A stretch of DNA of 64,000 nt from NCBI RefSeq assembly GCF_000829055.1, contig NZ_AP012544.1, positions 124,001 to 188,000 of the forward strand. The letters run 5' to 3'. The notes beneath the pieces are model-generated. The model made no database searches. It saw nothing but the letters and a program-made list of their open reading frames with translations, and was not told the origin of the DNA. Below are positions 16,573 through 24,925 of this stretch, piece after piece. The stretch's first letter is position 1. Every line of letters begins with the position of its first letter. Origin of the DNA: Lacticaseibacillus casei DSM 20011 = JCM 1134 = ATCC 393 (lineage in GTDB: Bacteria; Bacillota; Bacilli; Lactobacillales; Lactobacillaceae). Position numbers and translations under genes: made by a program.

Positions 16573-16974
16573 ATGGCAACTTTGACGCAAGACATGAAAG
16601 ACATGATCGGTGCACAGCTTAACTACTTGGCAACCGCCGATGAGAACGGAAATCCGCAGGTCGGCCCAAAAGGCACCATGCGAGTTTTGGATGATCATCA
16701 CTTGATTTACAACGAAGAAACCGGTAAACAAGCGTGGCACAATTTGCAGTACTCCAAAAAGGCTGCCGTTGCCTCAGTTGATTACAAGGCTTTGAAGGGC
16801 TTTCGGTTTGAAGGCACCGTTGAATTTCATAATGATGACAAGATCTTTGAAGATGCGCAGGCATTTGCCAAGGAACGTCACTTGCCAGCAGCCATCAGTG
16901 CTGTTGTTATCAATGTTGATCGGATTTACAAGTTGGATGCCGGTCCGAATGCCGGCGATTTGATCGAAGGCTAA
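16573..16974 (+). CDS. Pyridoxamine 5'-phosphate oxidase-family FMN-binding protein
   Basis: 133 aa from the ATG at 16573 (AAGGGGA upstream; the preceding TTG is in frame). Split-barrel fold: QLNYLATADENGNPQVGPKG near 15-35 matches the first strands of the PF01243 family, and KKAAVASVDYKALKGFRFEG near 63-82 the next. Typically a dimeric flavin or F420-type reductase, or a flavin/haem-binding protein. Substrate not inferable. Followed by two hairpins. Confidence 0.8.
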   Translation: MATLTQDMKDMIGAQLNYLATADENGNPQVGPKGTMRVLDDHHLIYNEETGKQAWHNLQYSKKAAVASVDYKALKGFRFEGTVEFHNDDKIFEDAQAFAKERHLPAAISAVVINVDRIYKLDAGPNAGDLIEG

Positions 16975-17024
16975 TCGCGAACCGAATCCGTAAATGGCAT
17001 TTGGATAAGTTGATGGTTTTTCGA

Positions 17025-17056
17025 TTAATCCGTTAATCTTTTTAATTAACGGATTC
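17025..17056. terminator. Hairpin, likely terminator
   Basis: AATCCGTTAAT / ATTAACGGATT, perfectly paired, with A/T-rich flanks. Confidence 0.6.
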
Positions 17057-17058
17057 AT

Positions 17059-17096
17059 AAACCCGTCGTTGTGTAAAACGCATAACGGCGGGTTTT
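17059..17096 (+). terminator. Rho-independent terminator
   Basis: AAACCCGTCGTT / AACGGCGGGTTTT. It lies 2 bases after the previous hairpin, a double terminator in front of the stress operon. Confidence 0.75.
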
Positions 17097-17195
17097 CTTG
17101 TGTCTTCAATTAAATACTAATTGTTATTATTAGCATATTTATTGCGAATGATAAGTTCGGTTCGTTAAGCTTAAGATAGTCAGAAAGTTGTTAGT

Positions 17196-17317
17196 CATAA
17201 CGCGTTCGCCGGCGCAGGAGTCTGCGTGTAAGGACCTTGGTCGCAATGGTCTAAGCCCGGGCCATCACGCCCAAGGCCACTTACACTCCGACTCCTAACC
17301 GCGCCGGCTCGCGCTCA
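17196..17317 (+). repeat. Dispersed palindromic repeat, copy 5
   Basis: Full-length. Stems CCGGCGC / GCGCCGG, AGGAGTC / GACTCCT and CCTTGG / CCAAGG: all arms changed in concert relative to copies 2 and 4. The right end GCGCTCA runs into AAAAAGAAAGGATG, the ribosome binding site of the next gene. The rest of 16975-17336 holds only the two hairpins above and an AT-rich stretch in which I see no certain promoter. Confidence 0.85.
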
Positions 17318-17336
17318 AAAAGAAAGGATGATTACC

Positions 17337-17594
17337 ATGATGCATTTAATCTGGACACTGATTATCGGTGCTGTGATCGGTTGCATTGGGCAGCTCATCG
17401 TTGGTCGGGACATGCCGCTTGGTTGGCTCGGGAATATTATCGGCGGGCTGATCGGTGCGTGGCTTGGCACGGCTTTACTCGGTAACTGGGGGCCGTCACT
17501 GGCTGGCATGGCACTGATTCCGGCGATTATCGGCGCAGTAATTGTTGTCTTCCTTGTTTCCTTGCTGTTGGGATCGACCCGGCGCAAGGCGTAG
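17337..17594 (+). CDS. GlsB/YeaQ/YmgE-family membrane protein
   Basis: 85 aa, three membrane helices with Gly-rich turns (WTLIIGAVIGCIGQLIVG, GWLGNIIGGLIGAWLGTALL, IIGAVIVVFLVSLLLG), the pattern of 'transglycosylase-associated' GlsB proteins. Start at the ATG at 17337 (GAAAGGATG upstream; an ATG at 17328 is part of that site). It is the first gene of an envelope-stress operon with amaP, DUF2273 and two Asp23/Gls24 genes; GlsB is regularly found in this setting. The stop overlaps the AGGAGG of amaP. Its leader is mostly repeat copy 5. Confidence 0.85.
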   Translation: MMHLIWTLIIGAVIGCIGQLIVGRDMPLGWLGNIIGGLIGAWLGTALLGNWGPSLAGMALIPAIIGAVIVVFLVSLLLGSTRRKA

Positions 17595-17607
17595 GAGGCA
17601 ACAAAAG

Positions 17608-18147
17608 ATGAAACCGATAACGAAAGGATTATTCGGCCTCGTTGCCGTTTGCGGATTGCTACAGAGTGTGGGCTTTGGGTTGTTGCTTTGGCCCAATCGC
17701 GAATTTACCCGGTTCTATCTGCAGCAAGCTGTGTGGTTACGGCCGCTCATGATCGGTTTAACGGGATTGGTGCTGTTGGTCTTTCTGATCATGCTGCTAG
17801 TTGCTATTTTCCGGCGTTCAACGGCTAATGCTTTGATTTTGGCAGGGGATGATGGTGATTTGACCCTTGATAAAAGTGCCATTGAAAACACGGTGGCAAA
17901 AGCAATCGTGGCCCGCCATTTTGCCAAATCAGTGGATGTGGACGTCAGCATTCGGAAGAAGCAAGTGGCCCGCATGCGGATCGCAGCCTTTTCCGGAAAC
18001 GGCAAGGAGCTGAAACAGGAAGCCAAGCAGATTGAAGAAACTGCGCGCCAGAAGTTGCAGGAATGTCTCGGCATTCCCGTCAAGCATGTGCGGGTGCAAC
18101 TGCTTCCGGCAACGAAAGTGAAAGCCAAAACTGCTCGGGTCATTTGA
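17608..18147 (+). CDS. amaP: AmaP, membrane anchor of alkaline shock protein Asp23
   Basis: 179 aa from the ATG at 17608 (AGGAGG at 17593-17598). Two membrane helices lie close together: GLFGLVAVCGLLQSVGFGLL (about 5-25) and PLMIGLTGLVLLVFLIMLLV (about 50-70). A cytoplasmic C-terminal domain follows, with LDKSAIENTVAKAIVARHF and VRVQLLPATKVKAKTARV. In Staphylococcus AmaP tethers Asp23 to the membrane. The neighbouring DUF2273 and Asp23 genes support this assignment. An in-frame start at 17542 lies inside glsB and is rejected. Confidence 0.85.
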   Translation: MKPITKGLFGLVAVCGLLQSVGFGLLLWPNREFTRFYLQQAVWLRPLMIGLTGLVLLVFLIMLLVAIFRRSTANALILAGDDGDLTLDKSAIENTVAKAIVARHFAKSVDVDVSIRKKQVARMRIAAFSGNGKELKQEAKQIEETARQKLQECLGIPVKHVRVQLLPATKVKAKTARVI

Positions 18148-18245
18148 TGTCGCGGATGGATGAAGGCTGATTGCCAGTCAAACCGGGTGCGCACTCAAGC
18201 ACCGTTGGCAGCAGCGTTCATCAGCTACGAAAGGGTGATAACAGC

Positions 18246-18443
18246 ATGCAGCAAGGAACAATCGGAGCTGTGATTGGCGTCATTCTTGCCTTTGCCTGGA
18301 TGCGCTTCGGGTTTATGGGCATGATGCTTGTCGTGATTTTTGGCGGATTAGGCTGGCTCATTGAGCGCTATCTCGTCCCTAACTGGGGCAACCTCATGAG
18401 CTGGCTAACGTCTGGCAAAGATGCATTTAGTAAAGGAAAGTAG
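18246..18443 (+). CDS. DUF2273 small membrane protein
   Basis: 65 aa from the ATG at 18246 (GAAAGGGTG upstream). Two hydrophobic helices: TIGAVIGVILAFAWMRFG and GMMLVVIFGGLGWLIERYL. This matches DUF2273, always encoded between amaP and asp23-like genes. Probably helps anchor or organise the Asp23 complex (inference from synteny). The 98-base gap after amaP is the longest in the operon, with no clear promoter in it. Confidence 0.85.
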   Translation: MQQGTIGAVIGVILAFAWMRFGFMGMMLVVIFGGLGWLIERYLVPNWGNLMSWLTSGKDAFSKGK

Positions 18444-18451
18444 GTGAGTCG

Positions 18452-18868
18452 ATGGATGCAGTAGCATCACCAAAAACCGCACCGGCACCAAAAGCGAATC
18501 AGCTCGAGACGCTGATGGCCAATAGTCGGGTGACTTTTGAAGATAAGGTCATCGAGAAAATTGCCGCCATTTGTGCCCAGAATGTCGATGGCATTCTGGG
18601 GATGGACGGCTCCATGATGGACAATCTGACGGAGACTTTTTCCAGCGGTGAGAACCTGACTAAGGGGATCTCGGCGGAAGTCGGTGAAAAGCAGGTTGCG
18701 ATCGATATGGATGTTTTCCTGGAATTCGATAGCAATGCCCAGGCCATTTTCAAGCAACTGTGCGACAAGATCAGCGCGCAAATCGAGCGCATGACCGGTC
18801 TGCAGCTAGTTGAGTTGAATATGCACGTTAAAGATGTGTTGACGAAACGCGAATGGCAAAAACGTTAA
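18452..18868 (+). CDS. Asp23/Gls24-family envelope stress response protein (first copy)
   Basis: 138 aa. Asp23 domain from about residue 25: VTFEDKVIEKIAAICAQNVD, then GILGMDGSMMDNLTETF, VGEKQVAIDMDVFLEFDSNA and the C-terminal MTGLQLVELNMHVKDVLTKR. The N-terminal ~20 residues (AVASPKTAPAPKANQ) are an Ala/Pro-rich extension. Members coat the inner membrane face via AmaP and respond to cell-wall or alkaline stress. It starts 8 bases after the DUF2273 stop; a second paralogue follows after 35 bases. Confidence 0.88.
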   Translation: MDAVASPKTAPAPKANQLETLMANSRVTFEDKVIEKIAAICAQNVDGILGMDGSMMDNLTETFSSGENLTKGISAEVGEKQVAIDMDVFLEFDSNAQAIFKQLCDKISAQIERMTGLQLVELNMHVKDVLTKREWQKR

Positions 18869-18903
18869 GTTACTAAACGACCTCAAAAAAGGAGCGATTA
18901 ATA

Positions 18904-19329
18904 ATGGATAACAAGAAACAAAGCGGCATCAATAAGGAATTGAAATTCGACGACGCGGTGATTGCTAAAATCGTGGGGATCACCTGTAATGAAGTCGAAG
19001 GTGTTTACTCGCTTGAAGGTGGCATGATGGCGAACATCACCGACATGTTCAGCAAAGATGAAGACCCGACCAAAGGCGTTAACGTTGATTTGAGTGACGA
19101 TCAGGATGTCTCCGTCTCACTTGACGCAACGGTTCGCTATGGTGAAAACGTACCCGAAATTTTCAACAAAGTCACCATGGCGATTGCTAAAAACGTGCGC
19201 CAAATGACCGGGTTGAATGTGACTGAAGTTAAAATGACGGTCAAGGATATGCTGACAAGAGAAGAAATTGCCCGCAATGAGGCAAAGGATAAAGACAAGG
19301 ACAAAGATAAGGAAATGCAACCGGCCTAA
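18904..19329 (+). CDS. Asp23/Gls24-family envelope stress response protein (second copy)
   Basis: 141 aa. Asp23 domain: LKFDDAVIAKIVGITCNEVE, GVYSLEGGMMANITDMF, then QMTGLNVTEVKMTVKDMLTR. The C-terminus ends in a charged (KD)n tail, NEAKDKDKDKDKEMQPA. AAAAGGAG lies upstream. Clearly paralogous to the preceding gene, so the pair may form mixed filaments or oligomers (inference). Last gene of the operon, followed by a strong terminator. Confidence 0.88.
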   Translation: MDNKKQSGINKELKFDDAVIAKIVGITCNEVEGVYSLEGGMMANITDMFSKDEDPTKGVNVDLSDDQDVSVSLDATVRYGENVPEIFNKVTMAIAKNVRQMTGLNVTEVKMTVKDMLTREEIARNEAKDKDKDKDKEMQPA

Positions 19330-19355
19330 GAGCGTGAACTGGCGCGTTTCAATAC

Positions 19356-19394
19356 AAAAGGGATAACCCCAGCCAACGGGGCTATCCCTTTTTA
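19356..19394 (+). terminator. Strong rho-independent terminator of the Asp23 operon
   Basis: AAAAGGGATAACCCC / GGGGCTATCCCTTTTT. Confidence 0.92.
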
Positions 19395-19437
19395 GATACT
19401 CTCATTGCGTCCGTTCAACGGTGCAACAGTCAGAAGA

Positions 19438-19468
19438 TTGTCTTCCATAAAATAGTATCCGTTATAAA
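19438..19468 (+). promoter_or_regulatory. Candidate promoter of the DUF969 operon, now cut off by IS30
   Basis: TTGTCT (19438-19443) and TATAAA (19463-19468) are 19 bases apart, followed after about 10 bases by the IS insertion point. Without the IS the distance to the DUF969 ribosome binding site would be about 80 bases. The spacing is long, so this is tentative. Confidence 0.35.
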
Positions 19469-19490
19469 TAGTTGCACACTTTAATCAATT

Positions 19491-20751
19491 CGTAAATTGC
19501 AAGAACAAGTTAGCCAGTCGTTGAGGACAATCCCAGAACAGGCCGTTATCAAATAGAAGTTGTGGCGCTAGAGAGACTACTGGGCCATGCGGCGAACGCG
19601 CCGAGCTTCGGCCTCAAAGTTTTGCTGGGGTGTGCAGTAGCCCTGTTGTTTGCGAGGCAACTGATTCAAGCGGTCTTGCGTGGCCTGCACTTGACTAGGG
19701 CTAATGTCATCTAGGGACATGCCCTTAGGGAAGTCCTGGCGGATCATCCGGTTATGTGCCTCGTTGGTGCCACGGTCGCAGGACGTGTAAGGATGGGCGT
19801 AGAAGATCTCAGTTTCCGTCCCAGCAAAAGCAGTATTTAAGGCGGTGAACTCGGGTCCGTTGTCGGCTGTGATGGTCTTGATGCAAGCTCCCCATTCGCG
19901 CTTGATTCCACGCAATGCATAGCTCACAGAGTCTGCATCTCGTCCTTCGATCAAGCGGAGAAGTTGGCAACGGGTCTTGCGCTCAATCAGAGTCAAGATG
20001 ACGCTCTCCTTGCCATTGCGTTTACCGACAATGGTATCCATCTCCCAGTGACCGAACTGCCTGCGTCGTTCAACGACCTTAGGCCGTTCCTCGATACTGC
20101 GGCCAGCCAGGCGCTTAGCCTTGGTGTGGTGCTGGTGAGAGGTCTTCCGCTTAGTCTTCTCCAACAGGTCGATATTTCGAATCTCTAGGCGTTGGTCGTC
20201 AATGTACTGGTACAAAGTCGAGGCACAAACAAGCTCTTCAGGAGTAAACAGCTTGTGTCGCTTGGCATAGCCGATTGAAGCATCCGGCGACCATTTGTCC
20301 TGCTTAGCTCGCTGTACGTACCAGGCTAAGAAGACCTGTACGCTGGCGAACTTGTCAGGACGATGGCAGCTCAAGCGTGCAGTCTCGTAACGTGCCTGAG
20401 CAGCCTCTGGCAGGTATTGTCGATGGTAGACGCGCTTGCCATTACTCTTCTTGACCTGATCTACTGTACCTCGCTTGATTTCATTATTAATGGTCTGCGG
20501 GCAGACGCCAATTTCAGCAGCAATCCAACGATTGGACTTCCCAGCTTGGCGGAATCCGGCCACTTTTCCGCGCTCGAGTGATGTTAAGTGCTGACCTTTT
20601 TGGCGGTGTGTGCTATCCTGTTTCTGCATCAAGACAATATCCTCTTCCATTGTTTGTGTAGGAACTTCAATGATACAGGATATCTGTTCTTGATGTTTTT
20701 TATTGTCCAAAAAATTTTGAGACAGTGGCTAACTTGATTCTAAAATGCGCG
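19491..20751 (-). mobile_element. IS30-family insertion sequence, copy 1 (1261 bp)
   Basis: Boundaries are fixed by comparison with copy 2 (49745-51005). Ends are CGTAAATTGCAAGAACAAGT and, on the other strand, CGCGCATTTTAGAATCAAGT; the inverted repeats share the core CAAGTTAGCCA. A 13-bp target duplication ACTTTAATCAATT flanks it (19478-19490 and 20752-20764). The one difference I found between copies is G at 20364 versus A at 50618, synonymous in the transposase. The insertion lies in the leader of the DUF969-DUF979-pcp operon, with the transposase pointing away from it. Confidence 0.95.
19577..20710 (-). CDS. IS30-family transposase
   Basis: 377 aa. The N-terminal helix-turn-helix (TSLERGKVAGFRQAGKSNRW, IAAEIGVCPQTINNEIKRG) binds the IS ends. 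The DDE core is recognised from GHWEMDTIVGKRNGKESVIL (first Asp), ITADNGPEFTALN (second Asp) and PYTSCDRGTNEAHNRMIRQ (Glu), the IS30 arrangement. A downstream in-frame Met (MEEDIV or MQKQDS) could be the true start. Apparently intact, with a protein identical to the copy at 49831, so transposition-competent on sequence grounds. Confidence 0.95.
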   Translation of the reverse strand: MDNKKHQEQISCIIEVPTQTMEEDIVLMQKQDSTHRQKGQHLTSLERGKVAGFRQAGKSNRWIAAEIGVCPQTINNEIKRGTVDQVKKSNGKRVYHRQYLPEAAQARYETARLSCHRPDKFASVQVFLAWYVQRAKQDKWSPDASIGYAKRHKLFTPEELVCASTLYQYIDDQRLEIRNIDLLEKTKRKTSHQHHTKAKRLAGRSIEERPKVVERRRQFGHWEMDTIVGKRNGKESVILTLIERKTRCQLLRLIEGRDADSVSYALRGIKREWGACIKTITADNGPEFTALNTAFAGTETEIFYAHPYTSCDRGTNEAHNRMIRQDFPKGMSLDDISPSQVQATQDRLNQLPRKQQGYCTPQQNFEAEARRVRRMAQ

Positions 20752-20822
20752 ACTTTAATCAATTGACCTTCCTACAAATAACCTTTAAACTTTTCACCAT
20801 TATCAATAAGGAGGCACAGCAT

Positions 20823-21509
20823 TTGGAATATTTGAAATTACTCGGCATTGTTATCATCGTTGTCGGCTTTGCTTTGAAGTGGGATACGACAGCGGTTGTG
20901 GTGCTGGCGGCCATTGTCACGGCTGTCTTCTCTGGCATGAGTATCCCGGACTTATTGACGACATTGGGTCAGAGTTTCGTTGATAATCGCATGGTGTCGC
21001 TTTTCTTCTTGACGCTGCCGATGATCGGCCTGGTTGAAAGCCATGGCTTAAAAGAGGTAGCGGTGACTGGCATTCAGAAACTAAAGAAGCTCACGCCCAG
21101 TCGCATTTTGAATCTTTACTTAGTGATCCGTGAATTAGGCGGTGTTTTTGGGATTTCATTGTCTGGCCAGGTGCAGTTTGTTCGGCCATTGATTACGCCA
21201 ATGGTCACCGCGGCGGCTGAATCCAAACGCAAATTGACGGATAAGGAAATTGATCTCATCAAAGCGCGGTCGGCCGCGACAGATAATTTCGGTAACTTTT
21301 TTGCCCAAAATCTGTTTGTGGCAACAGCCGGGGTTTTATTGATCGCCAGTACGATGAAGGGCCTCAAGCATCCGGTTGAGCCGATGCAGGTCGTGTTGGC
21401 ATCCATTCCGGTTGCGATCATCACATTAGTCGTTGTGGCTATTTATAATCGCTGGTTTGATCGGCAGTTTGAGACTGACCCACGGACCGATAAAGGAGGC
21501 AAACGCTGA
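20823..21509 (+). CDS. DUF969 membrane protein
   Basis: 228 aa starting at a TTG (20823), with AAGGAGG at 20808-20814 eight bases upstream. The longer frame beginning at 20745 includes bases of the IS end and is an artefact. Several membrane helices; VIRELGGVFGISLSGQVQFV and ARSAATDNFGNFFAQNLFVA are the conserved loop regions. DUF969 is regularly encoded with DUF979 and pyroglutamyl peptidase, as here, suggesting a two-component permease for peptides or pyroglutamate (inference). Expression may be altered by the IS inserted in its leader. Confidence 0.85.
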   Translation: MEYLKLLGIVIIVVGFALKWDTTAVVVLAAIVTAVFSGMSIPDLLTTLGQSFVDNRMVSLFFLTLPMIGLVESHGLKEVAVTGIQKLKKLTPSRILNLYLVIRELGGVFGISLSGQVQFVRPLITPMVTAAAESKRKLTDKEIDLIKARSAATDNFGNFFAQNLFVATAGVLLIASTMKGLKHPVEPMQVVLASIPVAIITLVVVAIYNRWFDRQFETDPRTDKGGKR

Positions 21510-22423
21510 TGGTGAACACGTTGCTTCTAGTGCTTTATGCCTTGATTGGCGTCGTGATGGCACTAGCCGGAATTGAATCTTTTCGTGCAAAAGATAATCC
21601 GGCCCGTATCGGTACCGGCCTGTTTTGGCTCATTCTGGCGGTTATTTTCGCCTTTGGCACGTTATTGCCGGCGATGGTTGTGGGTATTTTGGTTGTGGTG
21701 ATCGGCGTACTTGCGCTGTTCAAGCAGATTCAAATCGGAAAAATCAAACCGGTTGACGGTGCACATGCAGCCCAGGCAGCTAAGCGGCTCGGCGGTTGGG
21801 TCTTTGTCCCGAGCGTCGTGCTGGCAGTTGTTTCGATCGCGGTTGCCCAGTTCACGAAGCTCGGCGGTCAGGTCGGCATCGGGATTGGCGCAGCAGCTTC
21901 CCTAGTGGTTGCTATCATCATGACCAGAGCTTCCGGAAAAATGGTTTATAATGATACGCAGCGGATGGTTCGCTCAGTTGGTGCCGCCGGTATTTTACCG
22001 CAATTGTTGGCCACTTTAGGCGCAGTCTTCACCGCGGCCGGGGTCGGCTCGCTGACGGCTAAGTTGATTGCCGGCCTGTTTCCGGCTGGCAGTCATCTGG
22101 GTGGCGTCATTTTATACTGTGTGGCGATGGCGCTGTTCACGATTATTATGGGTAACGCGTTTGCGGCCTTTGCGGTGATTACCGCCGCGATCGGAATTCC
22201 GTTTGTCATTGCCCAAGGTGCCAACCCGGCGATTGTTGCGGCGATTGGCATGACGTCGGGGTATTGCGGAACCTTGCTGACGCCGATGGCAGCCAACTTT
22301 AACAGTCTGCCGGTTGCGTTGCTGGAAATGGACGATCCATTGGGCGTCATCAAGCAACAGGCACCGATTGCCGTGTTGTTGCTGGTGATTCAAATCGGTT
22401 TGATGTACTTCTTGGCATTTTAG
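21509..22423 (+). CDS. DUF979 membrane protein
   Basis: 304 aa, about nine membrane helices. The ATG overlaps the DUF969 stop (TGATG), so the two are translationally coupled. Conserved parts include [20 protein letters not shown] and [20 protein letters not shown]. It forms the second half of the DUF969/DUF979 pair; some ion-transporter superfamily relatives share this topology. The substrate is unknown, but the adjacent pcp suggests pyroglutamyl peptides or pyroglutamate. Confidence 0.85.
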   Translation: MVNTLLLVLYALIGVVMALAGIESFRAKDNPARIGTGLFWLILAVIFAFGTLLPAMVVGILVVVIGVLALFKQIQIGKIKPVDGAHAAQAAKRLGGWVFVPSVVLAVVSIAVAQFTKLGGQVGIGIGAAASLVVAIIMTRASGKMVYNDTQRMVRSVGAAGILPQLLATLGAVFTAAGVGSLTAKLIAGLFPAGSHLGGVILYCVAMALFTIIMGNAFAAFAVITAAIGIPFVIAQGANPAIVAAIGMTSGYCGTLLTPMAANFNSLPVALLEMDDPLGVIKQQAPIAVLLLVIQIGLMYFLAF

Positions 22424-22436
22424 AAAGGATATTAAT

Positions 22437-23084
22437 ATGAAGATTCTTGTAACGGGTTTTGACCCTTTTGGCGATGATAAAATTAATCCGGCGATAGAGG
22501 CGGTTAAACGCTTGCCGGACGAAATCAGCGGCGCAACGATTGTGAAGCTGGAAATTCCGACTAAGTTTAACGTGTCTGCGGATGTGGTGCATGATGCGAT
22601 TGTTAAAGAAAAGCCGGATTATGTGCTCAGTATTGGCCAGGCTGGCGGCCGTTTTGAATTGACGCCGGAGCGGGTGGCCATTAACTTGGACGACGGCCGG
22701 ATTAAAGACAACGCTGGATATCAGCCGTTGAACCATACGATTCACGAAGATGGGCAAACCGCTTATTTCACCCAATTACCGATTAAAGCGATGGCAAAGG
22801 CCATTCGTGAAGCCGGCGTTCCTGCTTCAGTGTCTAACACTGCGGGCACTTATGTTTGCAACCACATTTTTTATCAGGTTCAATACATGCGCGATAAAGA
22901 GTTCCCGACCATCAAAGCCGGCTTCATGCACATTCCGTTTTTACCAGAGCAAGTCGTTGCCCGGCCAGAAACGCCGGCGTTGTCGCTTGATGACGATGTG
23001 AAAGGCATTACGGCCGCGATCCAAGCCATTGTTGAACGCGATGGTAAGGGTGATTTGGAAACGGTTGAGGGTAAGACTCACTGA
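22437..23084 (+). CDS. pcp: Pyroglutamyl-peptidase I
   Basis: 215 aa, the standard length. It removes N-terminal pyroglutamate from peptides. The catalytic triad is visible: Glu78 in [11 protein letters not shown], Cys141 in [10 protein letters not shown] and His165 in [11 protein letters not shown]. The N-terminal [15 protein letters not shown] is the family hallmark. AGAAAGGA lies before the ATG and the gap to DUF979 is 13 bases, the last gene of a three-gene operon. Cytosolic. Confidence 0.95.
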   Translation: MKILVTGFDPFGDDKINPAIEAVKRLPDEISGATIVKLEIPTKFNVSADVVHDAIVKEKPDYVLSIGQAGGRFELTPERVAINLDDGRIKDNAGYQPLNHTIHEDGQTAYFTQLPIKAMAKAIREAGVPASVSNTAGTYVCNHIFYQVQYMRDKEFPTIKAGFMHIPFLPEQVVARPETPALSLDDDVKGITAAIQAIVERDGKGDLETVEGKTH

Positions 23085-23086
23085 GG

Positions 23087-23165
23087 GTGAGCGTTTAGAA
23101 ATCGAAGCATTAGTGGCTTTGGGCGTGGTGGCGGATTTTGCCATTGCGCCCAAAGTCGTTACAAG
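23087..23165 (-). repeat. Degenerate copy of the dispersed palindromic repeat
   Basis: TTAGAAATCGAAGCATTAGT and GTGGCTTTGGGCGTGGTGGC, then GCCATTGCGCCCAAAGTCGT, align with the TTAGAAGTCGGAGTGTAAGT, GGCCTTGGGCGTGATGGC and GACCAAGGTCCTTAC parts of intact copies, with many substitutions. It begins 3 bases after the pcp stop. The following ~160 bases up to the next gene show an AT-rich stretch but no certain promoter. Confidence 0.6.
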
Positions 23166-23326
23166 GAGTTTTCTGAAACTGTGCACGTCTTGTAGAACAG
23201 TAACAATCAAAGTACAGTTTGCCGCCCATAGAATAACCCTGTCTTTTCCGTTTCCTCCCTATAGGCGATATAATAATATTAGAAGTCAGTTTTCACTCAA
23301 TGAACCTATACAAGGAGGGCGATTGC

Positions 23327-23947
23327 GTGAGTATCGGGATTATTGGATCAGGTAATGTGGGCCGCGCGCTTGGCCAGCTTTTCAGTCATGTTGGTGAAAA
23401 AGTGATTTTGTCCCATCGCCATGGCGTGGCTTCGTTGGCGCCGGCTATTGCCGAGATGCGATCGACGGTCGAGGCAGGCACGGTCGCTGAGGCGGCTGAT
23501 CAAGATATTGTCGTGTTGGCAGTGCCGTTTAACGCCTTAGACGAGTTGCCGACAAAGGTAAAAGCAGATGCGGTCGTGATTGATGCGACTAACTATTTTC
23601 CCAGCCGTGATGGCGAGCGCCCGGCATTGACCAAGCATCATACCACTTCGTCGGAGCTGGTGGCGCAGCACTTCGGTACCAAGAAAGTGGTGAAGGCATT
23701 CAATACCATTGCCATGACGAAGATCCGCAGTCTGGCTAAGCCGAATCAGTCAAGCGATCGGATTGCAATTCCGATTGCCGGGGATGATGCCGCTGCCAAA
23801 CAAACCGTGACGAATTTGATTAAAAAAATCGGTTTTGATGTCGTGGATCTTGGTGACTTGGCGGATAGTTATCCGGCACAGGCAGATGGTCCGTTGTTCC
23901 TGTTTACGGGCGATGCCGATCAGGTGCGGGCGCAGGCAAACAAATAA
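23327..23947 (+). CDS. NADPH-dependent F420 reductase-like / NAD(P)-binding protein
   Basis: 206 aa starting at GTG 23327 (AAGGAGG at 23312-23318); the ATG at 23300 lies upstream of that site. Rossmann motif IGIIGSGNVGRALGQLF is at the N-terminus; the middle holds VVLAVPFNALDELP and DATNYF, and VKAFNTIA near 125 is the conserved motif of the F420-oxidoreductase / NADP oxidoreductase family. In organisms without F420 such proteins are NADP-dependent reductases of unknown substrate. Monocistronic, with a strong terminator. Confidence 0.75.
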   Translation: MSIGIIGSGNVGRALGQLFSHVGEKVILSHRHGVASLAPAIAEMRSTVEAGTVAEAADQDIVVLAVPFNALDELPTKVKADAVVIDATNYFPSRDGERPALTKHHTTSSELVAQHFGTKKVVKAFNTIAMTKIRSLAKPNQSSDRIAIPIAGDDAAAKQTVTNLIKKIGFDVVDLGDLADSYPAQADGPLFLFTGDADQVRAQANK

Positions 23948-24010
23948 CGGAAAGCTGCTATTCATGCACGCGTCATTTCAGGCTCGGGCGTGAGGCAGCT
24001 TTCCGTTTTA
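23946..24010 (+). terminator. Rho-independent terminator
   Basis: AACGGAAAGCTGC / GCAGCTTTCCGTTTT, a 13-bp perfect stem with a long loop. Confidence 0.85.
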
Positions 24011-24069
24011 TTGATACGTCTAAAATTTAAAAGCGATCAAGGCCGAATCACTCAGCGTCAGTCGCAGTG

Positions 24070-24744
24070 TTAGTGCGCAGGCTGTCCGATGCGGTCTTTG
24101 TGATTTTGCACGATCATTTTAGCGATAGCTTTGGCGATGTTCTGGTTTTTGAGAATGGGACCATGGGAATAACTGCCGATGGTATTCTTGTAGCGCATGC
24201 CTTCGACACCGTCTTCAGGATTGTTGCCATACCCTTCAATCATCTTTCCAAGAGGCTTAAGCTTTTTCTTGTCGTCAAAATAGGTTCGGCCGCTATGATT
24301 TTCAAACGCCTTAACGGTTCCGAATTCGGTTTGGTACTTGGTGTCGCCAATCATGCGACTGTCCGGCTTGAACACCGTATGCAGTGGCAAAATGCCAAGG
24401 CCTTTGATGACGGTACCTTCGCTGGTTTTATAGTAATCGCCCAGCAATTGGTAGCCACCACAGATCGCCAGCATGGGTTTACCGTTTTCGATATACCGGC
24501 CTAACGTTTGGGCGTACCGAAGCAGATCCTTAGCGACCACGGTTTGTTCATAATCCTGACCGCCGCCGAAGAAGATGAAGTCATAGTCGTCGGCATTGAA
24601 GTCGTCGCCGAGGCTGATGTTATCAACCTGCACCTGGTAGCCTTGTTGATTCAGCAAATAGCGCAAAATTTTAACATCGCCGCTGTCGCCATAGGTATTC
24701 ATGAGATCTTCGTACAAGTACGCGATTTTGATTATATCCGCCAT
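24070..24744 (-). CDS. GatD-like type 1 glutamine amidotransferase
   Basis: 224 aa. CobB/CobQ-type glutaminase: catalytic Cys95 in MLAICGGYQLLG and His in NTIGSYSHGPIL near 193; the GFFG..DYEQ strand (FFGGGQDYEQTVVAKDLLRY) matches GatD. GatD with MurT amidates the D-Glu of lipid II in Gram-positives. Here no MurT ligase is adjacent: the upstream gene is a different small protein and a bidirectional hairpin separates them. Either MurT is encoded elsewhere or this is a paralogue with another partner. GGAGG lies 11 bases before the ATG. Confidence 0.8.
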   Translation of the reverse strand: MADIIKIAYLYEDLMNTYGDSGDVKILRYLLNQQGYQVQVDNISLGDDFNADDYDFIFFGGGQDYEQTVVAKDLLRYAQTLGRYIENGKPMLAICGGYQLLGDYYKTSEGTVIKGLGILPLHTVFKPDSRMIGDTKYQTEFGTVKAFENHSGRTYFDDKKKLKPLGKMIEGYGNNPEDGVEGMRYKNTIGSYSHGPILKNQNIAKAIAKMIVQNHKDRIGQPAH

Positions 24745-24842
24745 GAATCAAGTGCCTCCGTTTGGTTTGATTGGCAACAGCCTATCACAAGTTTGGGACA
24801 AAAGAGAAGTGGTAAGATTATCTGACGCTTCGACATCAAAAC

Positions 24843-24895
24843 AATGCGGCTAAAGATCGGTCATTGTAAATCCTGATCGGTTCTTTAACCGCATT
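24843..24895. terminator. Large bidirectional hairpin
   Basis: AATGCGGCTAAAGATCG / CGGTTCTTTAACCGCATT, a long imperfect palindrome. It lies downstream of the - strand gene at 24926 and just before the promoter region of the gatD-like gene. Confidence 0.65.
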
Positions 24896-24925
24896 GACGT
24901 TTAAGCCACAAGGTTAGCGAAAATG

